NCBI RefSeq assembly: GCF_003201775.1
Contig: NZ_QJJZ01000011.1
Location: 62,001 to 126,000 of the forward strand
DNA from: Arenibacter sp. ARW7G5Y1
GTDB taxonomy: Bacteria > Bacteroidota > Bacteroidia > Flavobacteriales > Flavobacteriaceae
Length of the DNA: 64,000 nt
Direction of reading: 5' to 3'
Made by a program: the position numbers and the translations under genes
Shown: positions 61,793 through 64,000 of the stretch, piece by piece
Numbering within the stretch: the stretch's first letter is position 1
Layout of the letters: each line of letters begins with the position of its first letter
Notes under the pieces: model-generated
Databases searched by the model: none
What the model saw: only the letters and a program-made list of their open reading frames with translations
Told to the model about the DNA's origin: nothing

Positions 61793-61823
61793 GCAGTTTA
61801 ACGATAAAAATTGACTTTAAACG

Positions 61824-62456
61824 ATGTCAAAAAAACAGATGGACGGTAATTATAAGATTTTCAACGATTTAAGCAAGATTGGTAGTAGGAGTAATAAAGT
61901 GCTATATGTATCTTTAATTCTCACGTTCGTAACCACTATCCTCAATATCTTTTATACCTACAAGACGAACGAGAGCGCCAAAAACAATTTCTATCTGCTC
62001 GATAACGGCCAGAAGCTGGCTGCCGTCAGGATAAAGGACTACAAGCGGGCAATAGATATTTTATGTGAAGGCCATATTGCCAATTTCCATGAATTGTTTT
62101 TTGCGTTGGAACCCGATTTACGCCATATCAAGAGAAATATCGAAGATAAGGCGCTGTATATGGCCGATCATTCGGTACAAAGGCTGTACAATCGTTTGAT
62201 CGATCAAAACTATTACGAGGATATCGCCAAAAGTGGCTATTCGATAGAGATAGAAAAGGATTCAATTTTCGTGGATTACTCCGAATATCCATTTCCATTT
62301 CGATTCGTTGGAAAACAAAGGATTTTAAAGAGTGGCAATGTGGAATATCGGAATATGATAACCAAAGGGTACTTGGTAGAGACCAACTCAACTCCAAATA
62401 ATTTGAACGGACTTAAGATTATAAAGTTCGACGTTTTAAACAACCAAGATTTGTAA
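61824..62456 (+). CDS. traK: TraK-like protein (VirB8-type)
   Basis: 210 residues with one membrane helix (about 25-45, KVLYVSLILTFVTTILNIFY) and a periplasmic part (FHELFFALEPDLRHIKRNIE, then IEIEKDSIFVDYSEYPFPFR and VEYRNMITKGYLVETNSTPN). This is the plan of VirB8 proteins and of Bacteroidetes TraK. It follows traJ by 31 bases. Confidence 0.85.
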   Translation: MSKKQMDGNYKIFNDLSKIGSRSNKVLYVSLILTFVTTILNIFYTYKTNESAKNNFYLLDNGQKLAAVRIKDYKRAIDILCEGHIANFHELFFALEPDLRHIKRNIEDKALYMADHSVQRLYNRLIDQNYYEDIAKSGYSIEIEKDSIFVDYSEYPFPFRFVGKQRILKSGNVEYRNMITKGYLVETNSTPNNLNGLKIIKFDVLNNQDL

Positions 62457-62466
62457 TTACCAACCT

Positions 62467-63477
62467 ATGAACCGCAGAATTGACCAATTCAATCTTTGGA
62501 TAAAACGGCATAGACTGTTCGCTTTCTTTGCCCCTATTATAGTTCTTCTGGCAGTATTCTTTGTAATGACCAGTATCAGTTCTATGGGTAAGGACAAGCA
62601 AAAAAGTAACATTGACGATGCGTACAACAATAATTTGCCAGACCATAACAAACAACTCGATGCTACGAAACCTAACGATATTTACAAAAAGTTACAGCAA
62701 GATTCACTAGATCAATTGAGGTCAAAAGGACTCTTCAAGAGTATTTTAGAAACCAAGAATGAGAATGATTCGTTAGAACGTATTTTAGAGGAACTCAATA
62801 ACTTTTCTTTGGATGAAATGGAAAACAGTAGCAATAGGAGTGTCAAGGACACTTCATATCCCGAATCCATTATTCCCGAGTACACTTCCAAAACCACGGA
62901 TGCACAAAAAAAACTGGAATACAGAAATTTATTAATGCAAGCAAGGGATCAACGTCTTGCCCGTAGTCAGGATTATTCCGCTCCTTATACAGAACCATCC
63001 ACCGACTCCAAGACGAATGCAATAGCATTCGATGCAGCAATTTACCGTGACCAGTTTATTTTACCGGGTAACCGTGTTACCCTGATCTTAAAGGATGATA
63101 TCTATTACAAGGGTAGGCGATTCCCTAAGAATACATTTGTTTATGCAACTGCCAACGTTAAGGGATCAAGGGTTTTATTGGAGATAACCAATATTGACAA
63201 TTTAGCAATGGAATTGACCGCAATTGATCAGGAAGATGGCATGGTCGGATTGCACAATGAGCGAGCGGGTCAATTGTTGCAGGAATTCACAGCCGATATT
63301 CAACAACAAAGTGTAAACGAATTATCGGAGGCTGTCGGCGAAACAGTAGAAATTCCATTGGCACAAAACCTGGTACGCACCTTTGGCAATTTTTTCCAAA
63401 AGAAAAAATACAAACAGAAAGACAAGATACTTTTGGTAAATGGAGACCGTGTAATTCTAAAACCAAAAAAAATATAG
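62467..63477 (+). CDS. traM: TraM-like protein (VirB10-type)
   Basis: 336 residues. Single membrane helix (about 18-37, FAFFAPIIVLLAVFFVMTSI), a long charged linker (about 40-190), and a C-terminal domain (about 195-336; YRDQFILPGNRVTLILKDDI, then GRRFPKNTFVYATANVKGSR and GLHNERAGQLLQEF). This is the layout of TraM/VirB10, which links inner and outer membranes. No gene fits between it and the TraK-like gene, so TraL is absent from its usual place. Confidence 0.85.
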   Translation: MNRRIDQFNLWIKRHRLFAFFAPIIVLLAVFFVMTSISSMGKDKQKSNIDDAYNNNLPDHNKQLDATKPNDIYKKLQQDSLDQLRSKGLFKSILETKNENDSLERILEELNNFSLDEMENSSNRSVKDTSYPESIIPEYTSKTTDAQKKLEYRNLLMQARDQRLARSQDYSAPYTEPSTDSKTNAIAFDAAIYRDQFILPGNRVTLILKDDIYYKGRRFPKNTFVYATANVKGSRVLLEITNIDNLAMELTAIDQEDGMVGLHNERAGQLLQEFTADIQQQSVNELSEAVGETVEIPLAQNLVRTFGNFFQKKKYKQKDKILLVNGDRVILKPKKI

Positions 63478-63479
63478 AG

Positions 63480-64000
63480 ATGATGAATGCACTATTGCTC
63501 ATATCGGTCCTATTTTCAGGGTATACGTTGGTTGGCCAAGCCTCTAGCGATACCTTGCAAATATCCAAGGACTTCAAGACCATTCTTATTTTTCCTGAAA
63601 ACATTTCGGAAAGTAGTATCGGCAACGATTTCGGTTTTATTGTGGACTTACCAAAACCGGAAGGCGGCAAATTTAGTGGCCGAATAATAAAACTCTATTA
63701 CGATGAACTCGCCATCGAAAAAGAAAATGTAACCAACTATTTGGTCATTACTGATACTGGAAACGTTTACGATTTTGTATTGGAATTAGTTGCGGTTCCG
63801 GAAAAAACGACATGGTACATCACTCAAGAAATGGCCGTTGCCAACATTGAGGGAAAACCAATTGAAAAAAGGAACGAAAATCAGCTGCAGATAGCAACAC
63901 CTGAGAAGCTTAACAATGAAATGGAGAAAATGGACACTATTTCTCATATTAAAAACTCCGACAAAATAGTTGCTGGTAATTCTAAAGATAGTGCTTCCAA
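63480..64000 (+). CDS. traN: TraN-like protein, N-terminal part (cut by window end)
   Basis: The frame starts ATG ATG at 63480-63485 and runs open to the last base. 173 residues visible: a signal peptide (MMNALLLISVLFSGYTLVGQ), then a beta-rich region (TILIFPENISESSIGNDFGF, NYLVITDTGNVYDFVLELVA, WYITQEMAVANIE). Position after traM and the VirB9-like plan (signal peptide plus N-terminal beta domain) match TraN. The end lies outside the window. Confidence 0.72.
   Translation, partial: MMNALLLISVLFSGYTLVGQASSDTLQISKDFKTILIFPENISESSIGNDFGFIVDLPKPEGGKFSGRIIKLYYDELAIEKENVTNYLVITDTGNVYDFVLELVAVPEKTTWYITQEMAVANIEGKPIEKRNENQLQIATPEKLNNEMEKMDTISHIKNSDKIVAGNSKDSAS

Larger units (their letters stand above)
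32879..64000. mobile_element. integrative conjugative element (partial, Bacteroidetes tra type)
   Basis: Carries a VirD4-like coupling protein, MOB relaxase plus accessory protein, probable oriT, and traA, traB-like, traD-like, traE, traF, traG, traI, traJ, traK, traM and traN-like genes in CTnDOT order. It also carries two primase-like genes, an M23 peptidase and a defence-type cargo block inserted between the two modules. Left edge is uncertain (between 27,420 and 32,879); the right edge and the integrase lie outside. A chromosomally integrated form is inferred from the continuous core chromosome on the left. Confidence 0.8.

Noticed and set aside
1-64000. CRISPR array or rRNA operon
   Set aside because: No regularly spaced repeats of 24-40 bases with unique spacers and no rRNA sequence were seen.
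27420-64000. Element integrase, transposase or IS
   Set aside because: No tyrosine or serine recombinase and no DDE transposase frame was found; it is probably beyond the right edge.

Overview
The window comes from a Bacteroidota genome, most likely a marine member of the Flavobacteriaceae. The evidence is: SusC/SusD outer-membrane pairs, promoters of the TTG-N18/19-TAnnTTTG type, families such as DUF4290, DUF2911 and DUF6747, the chromosomal order murA-DUF4290-DUF493-AAA-recQ-fmt-HU-YqgE, and a Bacteroidetes-type tra operon. No species can be named from sequence alone.

Bases 1-12,000 are a nutrient-uptake locus. It holds the end of a PIG-L-type deacetylase, a 33-residue membrane peptide, a sodium:solute symporter, a LacI-family regulator, a SusC/SusD pair and a very long FG-GAP/ASPIC repeat protein. 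A LacI-type palindrome (3742-3759) lies in front of susC. Bases 12,000-18,900 carry small unrelated accessory genes: DUF2911, a broken DUF1801 gene, Crp/Fnr, pirin, GNAT, Fe-S, DUF3124, SemiSWEET, YhhN, VOC and GAF. A REP-like repeat cluster sits at 13.2 kb. Bases 18,900-27,420 are core chromosome, from murA to an elongator tRNA-Met. This MurA has Asp in place of the fosfomycin-target Cys.

After the tRNA the sequence changes. A 0.8 kb gene-free stretch starting with an 11-bp tandem repeat is followed by a histidine kinase, a small DUF6747-type protein and two response regulators (28-32.4 kb). From about 32.9 kb to the window end lies an integrative conjugative element. It has an M23 peptidase, two primase/Toprim-like proteins, a DUF3945-like protein, a VirD4-type coupling protein, an XRE regulator, a relaxase with its accessory protein, a probable oriT region, and a tra operon (traA to traN, cut by the window end). 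No integrase and no second attachment site are visible, so the element extends past the window or its ends are uncertain.

The most interesting part is the AT-rich cargo at 41-51.9 kb, placed between the coupling-protein block and the relaxase. Five genes read in the same (minus) direction with short gaps: a single-chain type IIG restriction-modification enzyme, an unknown 83-residue protein, a Cas4-like nuclease fused to a DnaQ-like exonuclease (DUF2779), a two-lobed cytosolic 5'-nucleotidase (cN-I family), and a UvrD-type helicase with a new-looking 37-residue tandem repeat at its C-terminus. A Fic protein with its own inverted-repeat control region lies just upstream. I infer that the five genes form an undescribed anti-phage or anti-plasmid module carried by the conjugative element. 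I do not recognise the combination as a named defence system.
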